The notes beneath the pieces were generated by a model. It was not told the DNA's origin. It searched no databases and saw only the letters and a program-made list of their open reading frames with translations. A stretch of 48,308 bases of DNA, taken from positions 1 through 48,308 of the forward strand of contig NZ_PDWW01000030.1 in assembly GCF_010093445.1 (NCBI RefSeq), written 5' to 3'. Position 1 is the stretch's first letter, and every line of letters starts with the position of its first letter. Positions 7,868 to 15,767 of the stretch are shown piece after piece. The position numbers were made by a program, and so were the translations under genes. This DNA is from Pseudoxanthomonas japonensis (lineage in GTDB: Bacteria > Pseudomonadota > Gammaproteobacteria > Xanthomonadales > Xanthomonadaceae).

Positions 7868-8104
7868 TCAGACCTTTTCGCCGCGCGCGCGCAGCTCGGC
7901 CAGAACGGAGTCGATGCCGTTCTTGTCGATGGTGCGCAGGGCGTGCGCGGACACTTTCAGCTTGACCCAGCGGTTTTCGCTGGCGACCCAGAAGCGGCGC
8001 TCGTGCAGGTTGGGCAGGAAACGACGACGGGTCTTGTTGTTGGCGTGCGAGACGTTGTTACCGGTCTGCACACGCTTGCCGGTGACTTGGCATACGCGGG
8101 ACAT
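7868..8104 (-). CDS. rpmB: 50S ribosomal protein L28
   Basis: 78 residues, beginning [20 protein letters not shown] and containing [17 protein letters not shown], the standard L28 signature. The chosen ATG 8104 has GAGGTG just upstream; the open frame continues further upstream, but those residues are not part of L28. First gene of the rpmB-rpmG operon. A 414-bp spacer rich in palindromes precedes it and should contain its promoter, which I cannot pinpoint. Confidence 0.97.
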   Translation of the reverse strand: MSRVCQVTGKRVQTGNNVSHANNKTRRRFLPNLHERRFWVASENRWVKLKVSAHALRTIDKNGIDSVLAELRARGEKV

Positions 8105-8518
8105 ACGCACCTCGATAGGTAATTGTGTCGCCCATAGCCCGGGAGACGGCGGCCCGGCGGACGGCCTGCAAGGCAGGTCGGACACCACGCGATACGGTAG
8201 GAAAACCGCTGCGGACACAAGCCGGAATCGCGTTTCCGGCCGCAGATCCGGTCGGGCCGGACGCAGCGAGCCGCGCATTATGCCGAGGTTTCCCTTGCGC
8301 CGCAAGCACTTAGCGCGGAAGCCGCGTAGAGCGGAGCTTGCTCCGCTGCTTTCCGGCCGGTCTCCCTGGGGCCGGATGGCGTACGGAGCCGAGCAAGCTC
8401 GGCTCTACGAGGGGTTTCGCCGCACCCGGGCGCAGGTCGGATCTTGGCCCCACATCGCGGCGCCTCCGGAGTCCGGAAGGCCTGGCCGGCGCGGTGGGCC
8501 AAGGCCCACCCTACCGGG
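8105..8518. repeat. REP/GTAG-repeat-rich intergenic region
   Basis: No gene is supported here; the open frames are GC-rich artefacts. Two GTAG-headed palindromes lie in opposite orientation: GTAGAGCGGAGCTTGCTCCG from 8326, and its diverged inverse GAGCCGAGCAAGCTCGGCTC (8386-8405), closed by CTAC at 8405-8408. This is the dimer layout of Stenotrophomonas SMAG elements. A third palindrome, GGTGGGCCAAGGCCCACC (8493-8510) with CTAC at 8511-8514, abuts the stop codon of the DUF885 gene at 8519 and may end its transcript. The part next to rpmB (8105-8280) should hold the rpmB promoter. Confidence 0.7.
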
Positions 8519-10291
8519 TCAGGGCGCGGCGGCGGCCGGCTTGGACGGGCCCGCCTTGCTCTCGGCGATGAAGGCGCGGATCTGGCTCTCGAGCACCGGC
8601 AGGGTCACCGAGCCCTGCTTCAGCACGGCGTCGTGGAAAGCCTTCACGTCGAACTTCGCGCCCAGCGCCTGTTCGGCCTCGCCGCGCAGGCGGACGATGG
8701 CGATCTCGCCCAGCTTGTAGCTCAGGGCCTGGGCCGGCCAGGAGATGTAGCGGTCGACCTCGGTGGTGACTTCGTGCTCGGACAGGGCGGTGTGGTCGCG
8801 CAGGTAGGCCAGGGCCTGGTCGCGGGTCCAGCCCTTGTGGTGCACGCCGGTGTCGATGACCAGGCGCGTGGCGCGCCACATCTCGTAGGTCAGGCGCCCG
8901 AAGTCCTCGTACGGCGTCTCGTAGATGCCCATCTCCTTGCCCAGCTTCTCGGTGTACAGCGCCCAGCCCTCGCCGTACGCGGAGATGTAGTTGTCGCGGC
9001 GGAAGGCGGGCTGTTCGCCCTGTTCCTGCGCCAGTGCGGCCTGCAGGGAGTGGCCGGGCGAGGATTCGTGCAGAGTAAGCGCCGGCAGGTTGTACAGCGG
9101 GCGCGAGGGCAGGTCGTAGGTGTTCAGCCAGTAGGTGCCCAGGCCGCCGCGGCCGGCGGTCCAGAACGGCGCGATGTCGGCCGGCACCTCAACGATGGTG
9201 AAGCGCCCGCGCGGCAGCGTGCCGATGTACTTGCCGACCTCGCCGTCCACGCGCTTGGAGATCCACGCGGCGCGGTCGAGCAACTGCTGCGGCGTCTTGG
9301 CGTAGAACTGCGGATCGGTACGCAGGAAGGTCAGGAATTCGGCGAAGCTCCCCTTGAAGCCGGTCTGCTTGATCACCTCCCGCATCTCGGCCTGGATGCG
9401 TGCGACTTCCTTCAGGCCGATCTGGTGGATCTGCTCGGCGCTGAGATCGAGCGTGGTGTACTCGCGGATCTGCTGCGCGTAGAACGCCTTGCCGCCCGGC
9501 ATGGCTTCGGCGGCCAGCGTGGTGCGCGCCTGGGGCACGTATTCGCTGCGGAAGAAGGTCAGCAGCGTGCCGAACGCGGGCACCACCTGCTGGCTGATCG
9601 CCTCGCGGACTTCCTTGCGCAACGCCTCCTGCTCGGCCGCCGGGATGCTGGCGGGCATTTTCTTGTACGGGGTGTAGAACGTGGACTGCTCGGGATCCTT
9701 CAGATCGGCGACCGCGGCGATCGACACATCGCGTCCGTCCAGCACCGCGCGCGGCACGGTGAACCCGCGCTCCAGGCCACTGCGCATGTTGGCGATGTGC
9801 TGGTCGAAGTAGCGCGGCACGTCGCGCAGGCGCGCGGCGTAAGCGCGGTAGTCGTCGGCGTCCTTCATCGGGCGGCGCGCCATGAACGACAGGTTCGACC
9901 AGAACGAGGAGTCGGAATTGAACGGCATCTCGTAGGCGCCCAGGCGCACCTCGTCGGCCAGGTTCTCGACCTGCGGGCGGTAGATCGCCAGGTTGATGCG
10001 GTTCTCCGGCGAGAGCGCCTTGGCGTCGATGCCGTCGAGATCCTTCAGCACCTGCTCCCACACCTTCAGCCGCGCCTGCTGCGCTTCGGCACCGACGTCC
10101 GGCAGGCGACGCTTGTCGCCGCTGGTGTCGGCGTCCTCGTCCGCCTGCCCGGTCTGTTCCTGCCGCCACTTCCATTCCTTCTCGTACAGCGCCTGGAAGC
10201 GCTTGTCGGCATCGGACGGGGCGAAGGCGAGCGCGTGCAGCGGTGCGCAGGCAAGCAGCAGGGCGGCGGTGCGGAGGTTCAAGGCAGGCAT
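8519..10291 (-). CDS. DUF885 family protein, probable exported metallohydrolase
   Basis: 590 residues from ATG 10291. The N-terminus MPALNLRTAALLLACAPLHA is a clear signal peptide with cleavage near LALA-F, so the protein is periplasmic or outer-membrane associated. The C-terminal half has LHESSPGHSL, the HExxPGH motif of DUF885, and a downstream YGEGWALYTE whose glutamate would complete a zinc site as in M32/gluzincin-like carboxypeptidases. The length is normal for the family. The peptide substrate is unknown. The gene stands alone, with REP palindromes at both ends (8493-8514 and 10361-10388). Confidence 0.85.
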   Translation of the reverse strand: MPALNLRTAALLLACAPLHALAFAPSDADKRFQALYEKEWKWRQEQTGQADEDADTSGDKRRLPDVGAEAQQARLKVWEQVLKDLDGIDAKALSPENRINLAIYRPQVENLADEVRLGAYEMPFNSDSSFWSNLSFMARRPMKDADDYRAYAARLRDVPRYFDQHIANMRSGLERGFTVPRAVLDGRDVSIAAVADLKDPEQSTFYTPYKKMPASIPAAEQEALRKEVREAISQQVVPAFGTLLTFFRSEYVPQARTTLAAEAMPGGKAFYAQQIREYTTLDLSAEQIHQIGLKEVARIQAEMREVIKQTGFKGSFAEFLTFLRTDPQFYAKTPQQLLDRAAWISKRVDGEVGKYIGTLPRGRFTIVEVPADIAPFWTAGRGGLGTYWLNTYDLPSRPLYNLPALTLHESSPGHSLQAALAQEQGEQPAFRRDNYISAYGEGWALYTEKLGKEMGIYETPYEDFGRLTYEMWRATRLVIDTGVHHKGWTRDQALAYLRDHTALSEHEVTTEVDRYISWPAQALSYKLGEIAIVRLRGEAEQALGAKFDVKAFHDAVLKQGSVTLPVLESQIRAFIAESKAGPSKPAAAAP

Positions 10292-10360
10292 CCGGTGAAA
10301 GCGGAACCCGGATGGTAATGCAGCGGCGATGTGCCCGTCCGGGCGGCTATCCGCGTCTTT

Positions 10361-10388
10361 GTGGGAGCGACGTAAGTCGCGAGCTTTT
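10361..10388. repeat. REP palindrome (GTGGGAGC type)
   Basis: GTGGGAGCGACGTAAGTCGC (10361-10380) contains GCGAC/GTCGC around a GTAA loop, followed by GAGCTTTTTG. This head-and-hairpin pattern is the common GTGGGAGCGAC REP of Pseudomonas and Xanthomonadaceae. It lies between the DUF4304 gene and the start of the DUF885 gene; the remaining spacer shows no other clear signal. Confidence 0.6.
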
Positions 10389-10466
10389 TGCAGGCCACGG
10401 ATCAATCGCCGCCGGTACCCGTGGAATCGGGCCGGGCCGCGAAGCCGCGTCGGCCTGGATAAACCG

Positions 10467-11126
10467 TCAAAGCGCGCGATTGACAGCCCCCTCAACGCTT
10501 GAAAACAGTCGAGTGAAGCATTTCGAGTCGACCGCCTCCTGTAGCTTGCTTATGGCCAGTTCTTGTTGACCAAGCGCAAGCGCGACGTATCCAGTGGAGT
10601 ACGAGCGACTTGGGGAGGGGTTGCGCCCGAACCCCCACAGGCGGCACATGTGCTCGTCTTTCTGCAGAAGGACTGACAGGACGTGGGAACGCTCATCGAG
10701 TGCCGCGAACCATTCGAGCGCTGTCGACACTTGGCCTAGGACATCCTGGATGCACCACAGCAGATTCTTCCCGGAGGCGTCGATCGACCAGATTGTCTTG
10801 TCCGAGGGCGCAGCTGCGACATTTGGAAACAGGCGGCCACGGAACAGACACTCGGCTTCGTTGGGAAGCTGGATTCCACCTTTCACCTTCACGTCCCACG
10901 TTGGTGGCACGTAGAGCAGGTACTTGCCCAGGTTTACGCAGAACGAAAAGGTGTTAATGCCAATAACGTCAGCGTTGTAGCTGTTGAAAGACTGAAAATT
11001 GACGACATCGATACTGTCTTCGTGATGCCGCCAGGCTGTTCGCTGTGTGAAATGGTCAAATCCTGCGCGCTTCAGGGCAGGCCAAACAGTTTTCTTGATC
11101 TCTCGATTGACGATCTTGCTGTCCAT
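10467..11126 (-). CDS. DUF4304 domain protein
   Basis: 219 residues from ATG 11126; ATG 11147 (7 residues longer) is an alternative, and neither has a well-spaced ribosome binding site. The N-terminal third contains VWPALKRAGF, IDVVNFQSFNS and TFSFCVNLGKYL, the pattern of DUF4304, a family of unknown function often found as single genes in variable regions. The rest is not recognised, and no signal or membrane segment is seen. It starts 43 bases after parB on the same strand and is likely carried on the same transcript. Base composition is clearly lower in GC and codon use less biased than in parA or parB, which suggests recent acquisition. Confidence 0.75.
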   Translation of the reverse strand: MDSKIVNREIKKTVWPALKRAGFDHFTQRTAWRHHEDSIDVVNFQSFNSYNADVIGINTFSFCVNLGKYLLYVPPTWDVKVKGGIQLPNEAECLFRGRLFPNVAAAPSDKTIWSIDASGKNLLWCIQDVLGQVSTALEWFAALDERSHVLSVLLQKDEHMCRLWGFGRNPSPSRSYSTGYVALALGQQELAISKLQEAVDSKCFTRLFSSVEGAVNRAL

Positions 11127-11169
11127 GCCATCTGATGCGACGGGCATCACTCCTGCAGTAGTCCAGGCC

Positions 11170-12066
11170 TCAGCCCCTCGGGCGCAGGCGCTCGAGCACG
11201 CCGTCCAGCGTGTCCAGGTCGGTGTACTGGATGATCAGCTTGCCCTTGCCGCCGCGGCCATGCGCGATGGTCACGCGGGTGCCGAGGCTTTCGGAGAGCT
11301 CGGTTTCCAGCGAAGCGATGTCGGGCTGCGGCGCGGCCTTGGTGGGCTTGGCCTTCTTACCGGTGACCGGGACCTTGCCGGCGGCGAACTGCTGCGCGCG
11401 GTGTTCGACTTCGCGCACCGACCAGCCCTGTTCGGCGGCTTCGGAGGCGAGCTTGCTGGACAGGTCCGGCGACAGCGTCAGCAATGCGCGCGCATGGCCC
11501 ATTTCCAGGCGGCGCGCTTCCAGCAGCGCGCGGATCGCCGGGGGCAGTTCCAGCAGGCGCAACAGGTTGGACACCGCGGCGCGCGAGCGGCCGACGGCTT
11601 CTGCCGCTTCGGCGTGCGTCAGCGAGAACTCGTTGATCAGGCGCTGCAGCGACTGCGCTTCTTCCAGCGGATTGAGGTCTTCGCGCTGGATGTTCTCGAT
11701 CAGCGCCATCGCGATGACGGTACGGTCGTCCAGTTCGCGCACGACCACCGGCACTTCGGCCAGGCCGGCTTCCTGCGAGGCGCGCCAGCGGCGTTCGCCG
11801 GCGACGATCTCGAACTTCCCTGGCGACAGCTCGCGCACGACGATCGGCTGGATGACGCCCTGCGCCTTGATCGACTCCGCCAGCTCGGTGAGCTTGGACG
11901 CGTCCATCTGCATGCGCGGCTGGTACTTGCCCGGCTGAAGCTGCTGCACCGGCAACGTGCGCAGGGCTTCGCCCGGCTGGGCTTCCGGCGGCGGCGTCTC
12001 GGCGGCTTTCGGGCCGAGCAGGGCTTCCAGTCCGCGACCCAGGCCGCGCTTCTTCGGGGCGCTCAT
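11170..12066 (-). CDS. parB: Chromosome partitioning protein ParB
   Basis: 298 residues. The N-terminus KKRGLGRGLEALLG is the usual ParA-stimulating segment. The ParB/Srx CTPase domain covers about 35-130 with GERR at 90-93 and ENIQRE at 124-129. A helix-turn-helix follows (LTHAEAAEAVGRSRAAVSN, about 152-170), then a linker and the C-terminal dimerisation domain. The protein loads on parS sites as a CTP-dependent clamp and works with ParA in origin segregation. Its ATG shares one base with the parA stop (TGATG), so the two are translationally coupled. No good parS site was found in this window. Confidence 0.96.
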   Translation of the reverse strand: MSAPKKRGLGRGLEALLGPKAAETPPPEAQPGEALRTLPVQQLQPGKYQPRMQMDASKLTELAESIKAQGVIQPIVVRELSPGKFEIVAGERRWRASQEAGLAEVPVVVRELDDRTVIAMALIENIQREDLNPLEEAQSLQRLINEFSLTHAEAAEAVGRSRAAVSNLLRLLELPPAIRALLEARRLEMGHARALLTLSPDLSSKLASEAAEQGWSVREVEHRAQQFAAGKVPVTGKKAKPTKAAPQPDIASLETELSESLGTRVTIAHGRGGKGKLIIQYTDLDTLDGVLERLRPRG

Positions 12067-12863
12067 CACGCGTGCTCCATGTGCTGCTGTTGCTTCTTGC
12101 GGTCGGCCGCGCGGCGCAGGATTTCGCCGGCCAGGCCCAGGTAGGCGACGCCGCCACGCGAGGCGCGGTCGTAGCCGACGATGCTCTGGCCGTGGCTCGG
12201 GGCTTCGGCCACGCGCACGTTGCGCGGCACGATGGTGCGGAACACCTTGTCGCCGAAATGCGTGGTCAGCTCGCCGGAGACGGCGTTGGCCAGGTTGTTG
12301 CGGATGTCGAACATCGTGCGCAGCACGCCTTCGATCTCCAGGCCGGGATTCAGGCGCGCGCGCAGCGCATCGATGGTTTCCATCAGCGCAGACAAGCCCT
12401 CCAGCGCGTAGTACTCGCACTGCATCGGCACCAGCACCGAGTCGGCCGCGGTCAGCGCGTTGAGCGTCAGCAGCGACAGCGCCGGCGGGCAGTCGATGAT
12501 GATGAAGTCGTAGTCGCCACGGATCGGCTGCAGCGCGCTCTTCAGGCGCTGCTCGCGGCCGTCGGATTCCATCAGCTGGATCTCCGCCGCGGTCAGGTCG
12601 ATGTTGCCCGGCATCAGGTCGAAGCCTTCAGCGGTGGTCACCACGGCGGCCTTCGCGTCGACCTCGCCCAGCAGCACGTCGCAGGTCGAGGCTTCCACTT
12701 CGCGCTTGTCCACGCCGCTGCCCATCGTCGCGTTGCCCTGCGCATCCAGATCGACCAGCAGCACCCGCTGCGGCGCGCGTGCGAGCGCGGCGGCCAGGTT
12801 CACGGCGGTGGTGGTCTTGCCGACTCCGCCTTTCTGGTTGGCGACGGCGATGATGCGGGCCAT
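12066..12863 (-). CDS. parA: Chromosome partitioning ATPase ParA (Soj)
   Basis: 265 residues. The deviant Walker A, KGGVGKTT, is at 11-18, with the signature lysine; DLDAQGN and FIIIDCPPALS follow, all standard for ParA/MinD ATPases. The N-terminus is short, so this is a chromosomal Soj-type protein without the extra HTH of plasmid ParA. It forms ATP-dependent dimers on DNA and moves ParB-bound origins. The gene lies between rsmG (185-bp spacer) and parB (one-base overlap), the conserved rsmG-parA-parB order of many bacteria. Confidence 0.96.
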   Translation of the reverse strand: MARIIAVANQKGGVGKTTTAVNLAAALARAPQRVLLVDLDAQGNATMGSGVDKREVEASTCDVLLGEVDAKAAVVTTAEGFDLMPGNIDLTAAEIQLMESDGREQRLKSALQPIRGDYDFIIIDCPPALSLLTLNALTAADSVLVPMQCEYYALEGLSALMETIDALRARLNPGLEIEGVLRTMFDIRNNLANAVSGELTTHFGDKVFRTIVPRNVRVAEAPSHGQSIVGYDRASRGGVAYLGLAGEILRRAADRKKQQQHMEHA

Positions 12864-13048
12864 GCGAGGGCGCCTTATCGAATCCGGGGTGAGGGGGGGA
12901 TTATGCGGGCTGGGGAGCGGGCGTGCGAAATCACTCCAACGGAGGCATGGGGTCGGCGCGGTCATCGGGCGGCACTTCGCCGCGCCGTCGGCGGCAGGCG
13001 CTCAGTCATATCAAGGAGTTACACCGCCCGCACTGGGACGGTGCGGGG

Positions 13049-13705
13049 TCAGTCGCGACGGACGACCACCATGTGGCGCTCACCCACCAGTGCAGGCACC
13101 GCCAGCGGCTGGATCGTATCCACCGACCAGCCGGCCGGCAGGGCGGCGATCTCGTCGTCCGGGCGCACGCCCTTCATGGCGAGCAGCGCGCCACCGGGCT
13201 TCAGCAGGTGGCCACCGACCTCGATGATGCCGCTCAGCACGTCGAGCGCGCGCGCGGTCAGCGCGTCGTAGGCCTGCGGTTCGTCCAGCGCTTCGGCGCG
13301 CGATTCGGCGACGCGCGCGTTGTCCAGCTTCAGCGTGCGCACGGCCTCGCGCAGGAAGCGCGCCTTCTTGCCGTTGCTCTCGACCAGCGTCACCCGCAGG
13401 CCAGGCTTGGCGATGGCCAGCGGAATGCCGGGCAGGCCGGGGCCGGTCCCCAGGTCCGCCAGCGCGCCACCGTTCGCGGCCAGGTCGTCGACGAACGGAT
13501 GCATCGCCAGCGAGTCCAGCAGATGACGGGTTACCATCTCGCGCGGGTCGCGGATGGCGGTGAGGTTGTAGGTCCGGTTCCAGCGGTCGAGCAGAGCCAG
13601 GTAGGCGAGCAGGCGCGGCGCGAGCGCATCGGCATCGAGCCCCAGCGTGCCGAGGCCGCGGTGCAGCTCGTCGCGCAGGTCGGCGGGGAAGGCGGTGTCG
13701 TTCAT
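13049..13705 (-). CDS. rsmG: 16S rRNA m7G527 methyltransferase RsmG (GidB)
   Basis: 218 residues. The SAM-binding motif [16 protein letters not shown] lies at about 83-98 and [13 protein letters not shown] near 115. The N-terminal [14 protein letters not shown] is diagnostic of the family. The enzyme methylates G527 in the 530 loop of 16S rRNA using S-adenosylmethionine; its loss gives low-level streptomycin resistance in several species. The start overlaps the stop of the upstream PPTase gene by four bases (ATGA). The 185 bp to parA may contain a separate parA promoter. Confidence 0.96.
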   Translation of the reverse strand: MNDTAFPADLRDELHRGLGTLGLDADALAPRLLAYLALLDRWNRTYNLTAIRDPREMVTRHLLDSLAMHPFVDDLAANGGALADLGTGPGLPGIPLAIAKPGLRVTLVESNGKKARFLREAVRTLKLDNARVAESRAEALDEPQAYDALTARALDVLSGIIEVGGHLLKPGGALLAMKGVRPDDEIAALPAGWSVDTIQPLAVPALVGERHMVVVRRD

Positions 13706-14343
13706 CGCGGCATTATCGCAGGCCGCCATGCGGCGCCGCGCGGATGCCAGGCCAGCGCCGCGCGATAGTCCCGCGCGGCGGCCCATTCGTGCAGGCGCCA
13801 GTCGTCGGCGCGGCCGAGCGCGGGGTCGCAGTCGGCCAGCCGTGCACCGTCGTCGTCGAGGCGGACATGGAAACGGTGCAGGCCGAACGAGATGCCCTGG
13901 CCGTGCGCCTTCAGCACCGCCTCCTTGGCGCACCACAGGCGCACGAAGGCGAGCACGCGCGCATCGTCGTCCAGCGACTGCAGCCAGGCGGTCTCGTCGG
14001 GATGGTAGAAGCGGCGCGCCAGTTCCATCGCGCGCGGCCGAGGCCGCAGCCGCTCGATGTCCACGCCCAGTTCGACGTCTTCGCCCAGCGCCAGCAGCAG
14101 GGCTTCGCCGCTGTGGCTCCAGCCGGTCTCCAGATGGTGCAGTGGCGCGATGAAGTGCGGGCGTCCCTGCGGATCGCGGGTGATCGGCAACGCGTGCGGT
14201 GCGACGTCCAGCACCTGTGCGAGCCGTTCGCGCGCGGCGGGCTCGCCGCGCTGGCGGGGCGCGTGCGGCAGCAACCACAGCGCGATGCCGTCCAGCCGCC
14301 AGTCGGCCGGCGCGTTGCGCCAGCTCACGTTGTCGGCCCGCAT
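13702..14343 (-). CDS. 4'-phosphopantetheinyl transferase superfamily protein
   Basis: 213 residues. GVDIERL at 93-99 (D95 and E97 as metal ligands) and [10 protein letters not shown] at 137-146 (K140, E141, K145) are the two signatures of Sfp/AcpT-type transferases, and RFYHPDE lies near 111-117. It would move phosphopantetheine from CoA to a carrier-protein serine. The size suggests the Sfp/AcpT type rather than AcpS. In Xanthomonadaceae a candidate target is the carrier protein for aryl-polyene pigment or another secondary pathway, but nothing here proves it. It is coupled to rsmG by a four-base overlap. Confidence 0.9.
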   Translation of the reverse strand: MRADNVSWRNAPADWRLDGIALWLLPHAPRQRGEPAARERLAQVLDVAPHALPITRDPQGRPHFIAPLHHLETGWSHSGEALLLALGEDVELGVDIERLRPRPRAMELARRFYHPDETAWLQSLDDDARVLAFVRLWCAKEAVLKAHGQGISFGLHRFHVRLDDDGARLADCDPALGRADDWRLHEWAAARDYRAALAWHPRGAAWRPAIMPR

Positions 14344-14502
14344 GCGTGCTGCGGCACAGCGTGCAAGCCTGTGGCGTTGGCGCTATCAAACAGGTGCACG
14401 GAGGCTTCCCCCACAGGGTTAACGACGGTTTCACGCAGTGCGTTGGAGATTGAAGCGTGCCCCGCGCCAAGGGGTCCTGTCCATCGAGGGAGAAGCGACG
14501 CA

Positions 14503-14760
14503 ATGAATTTTCTCATCTATCTGATCGTGGGTGGCATCGCCGGCTGGCTGGCGAGCATCGTCATGAAGCGCGACGGTTCGCAGGGCATCATCCTGAATGT
14601 CGTGGTCGGCATCATCGGCGGCTTCCTCGGCGGCTGGTTGCTGCCGACCCTGGGCCTGGGCCTGGGTGGCGGCTGGGTCGGCTTCCTGCTCACCGCCTTC
14701 ATCGGCGCGGTCGTGCTGCTGCTCATCGTCAACCTGCTCACGCGCGGCCGAGCGAGGTAA
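14503..14760 (+). CDS. GlsB/YeaQ/YmgE family stress-response membrane protein
   Basis: 85 residues with three hydrophobic segments (about 2-20, 29-50 and 55-80), Gly-rich helices and the typical start [18 protein letters not shown]. These small inner-membrane proteins (formerly called transglycosylase-associated) are commonly induced in general stress; the biochemical role is not known. AGGGAGAAG lies 8-16 bases before the ATG. The gene is monocistronic, ended by the strong hairpin at 14815-14844, and diverges from the PPTase operon across a 159-bp spacer. Confidence 0.88.
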   Translation: MNFLIYLIVGGIAGWLASIVMKRDGSQGIILNVVVGIIGGFLGGWLLPTLGLGLGGGWVGFLLTAFIGAVVLLLIVNLLTRGRAR

Positions 14761-14814
14761 CGGTTCCGCTGCGGCCGCGTGCGCGTTCGAGACGCACCCA
14801 AGGCCCGTGGCAAT

Positions 14815-14844
14815 GCAAAGGCCCGGCAACCGCCGGGCCTTTGC
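14815..14844. terminator. Bidirectional hairpin terminator
   Basis: GCAAAGGCCCGGC (14815-14827), loop AACC, then GCCGGGCCTTTGC (14832-14844): a perfect 13-bp stem with A and T runs at the base. It follows the GlsB-like gene and also faces the convergent xthA gene. Confidence 0.85.
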
Positions 14845-14857
14845 TTGTCCTTGCAGG

Positions 14858-14954
14858 GGGGCTTCAGCCCCGACCAGAATCCACTGTTGCTTCGGGGAGG
14901 GAGCGTGCCGCGGAGTGGTCTAGGACGGACCGTTGCGGTCGGGGCTGAAGCCCC
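14858..14954. repeat. Inverted pair of REP units
   Basis: GGGGCTTCAGCCCCGAC (14858-14874) returns as its exact reverse complement GTCGGGGCTGAAGCCCC (14938-14954), 63 bp apart. Each unit is itself a small hairpin (GGGGCTTCAGCCCC). This is a BIME-like arrangement placed between the convergent GlsB-like and xthA genes. Confidence 0.75.
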
Positions 14955-14969
14955 TCCTATCGCGTGACG

Positions 14970-15740
14970 TCAGCTACCCAGCCGCACCCATGCCGGTGCG
15001 TGGTCGCTCGGGCGCTCCCAGGTCCGTGGTTCGCGGTCGATGCCGGATTCCACCGCGCTCGCACGCAGCGCATCGGACACCAGCGTCAGGTCGATGCGCA
15101 GGCCCAGGTTGCGGCGCAGGCCGCCCATCCGGTAGTCCCACCAGCTGTAGACGTTGGCTTCGTCGCTGTGCAGGCGGAACGCATCGTGCAGGCCCAGCGC
15201 GTAGAGCCGCTGCAGGGCAGCGCGCTCGGCGGTGGAGGTCAGGATGTGGTCGTCGTTCCACACCTTGGGGTCGAAGACGTCGCGGTCGTCCGGCGCGATG
15301 TTGAAATCGCCCATCACCACCAGTTTCGGATGCGCCTGCAGTTCGGCGGCGACCCAGTCGTGTACCGCGTCCAGCCAGCGCAGCTTGTAGGCGTACTTGT
15401 CGGTGCCGACATCCTGGCCGTTGACCACGTACAGGTTGATGACACGCACCTCGCCGACGGTGGCGGCGATCACGCGCTTCTGTTCGTCCTCGAAGCCGGG
15501 AATGCCCACCTGCACGTCGCCGACCGGCTCGCGCGACAGCAGCGCCACGCCGTTGTAGGTCTTCTGTCCGGCGAACACGCTGCGGTAGCCCGCCTCCGCC
15601 AGCGCGGTGTCGGGAAACTTGTGATCCTCCAGCTTGGTTTCCTGCAGGCCCACGACATCCGGCGCGAACGCGCCCAGCCATTGCGTGAGGTGCGGCAGGC
15701 GCACGTTGAGCGAGTTGACGTTCCAGCTGGCGATCTTCAT
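14970..15740 (-). CDS. xthA: Exodeoxyribonuclease III
   Basis: 256 residues of the AP endonuclease/exonuclease/phosphatase fold. The catalytic set is present: N7 (SWNVNS), E34 (LQETK), D145 and N147 (GDFN), and the terminal D246-H247 (SDHAP). The enzyme cleaves 5' to abasic sites and has 3'-5' exonuclease and 3'-repair activity in base-excision repair. The size fits the ExoA/XthA group. The start ATG 15740 is the first in frame and family-typical (MKIASWNVNSL). It lies 28 bp downstream of the MFS gene on the same strand. The REP pair at 14858-14954 lies just beyond its stop. Confidence 0.94.
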   Translation of the reverse strand: MKIASWNVNSLNVRLPHLTQWLGAFAPDVVGLQETKLEDHKFPDTALAEAGYRSVFAGQKTYNGVALLSREPVGDVQVGIPGFEDEQKRVIAATVGEVRVINLYVVNGQDVGTDKYAYKLRWLDAVHDWVAAELQAHPKLVVMGDFNIAPDDRDVFDPKVWNDDHILTSTAERAALQRLYALGLHDAFRLHSDEANVYSWWDYRMGGLRRNLGLRIDLTLVSDALRASAVESGIDREPRTWERPSDHAPAWVRLGS

Positions 15741-15767
15741 GGCGGGGATTCTATGCGAGGAGGACGG

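Noticed and set aside
7848..8720. A 290-codon plus-strand frame across the rpmB spacer
   Set aside because: It crosses rpmB antisense and the REP palindromes, is Arg/Pro-rich, and has no ribosome binding site.
14400..14460. Possible parS or DnaA box near rsmG-parAB
   Set aside because: GGTTTCACGCAGTG and CCACAGGGTTAAC match only half of the parS or DnaA consensus. No full palindromic parS was found in the window by eye.
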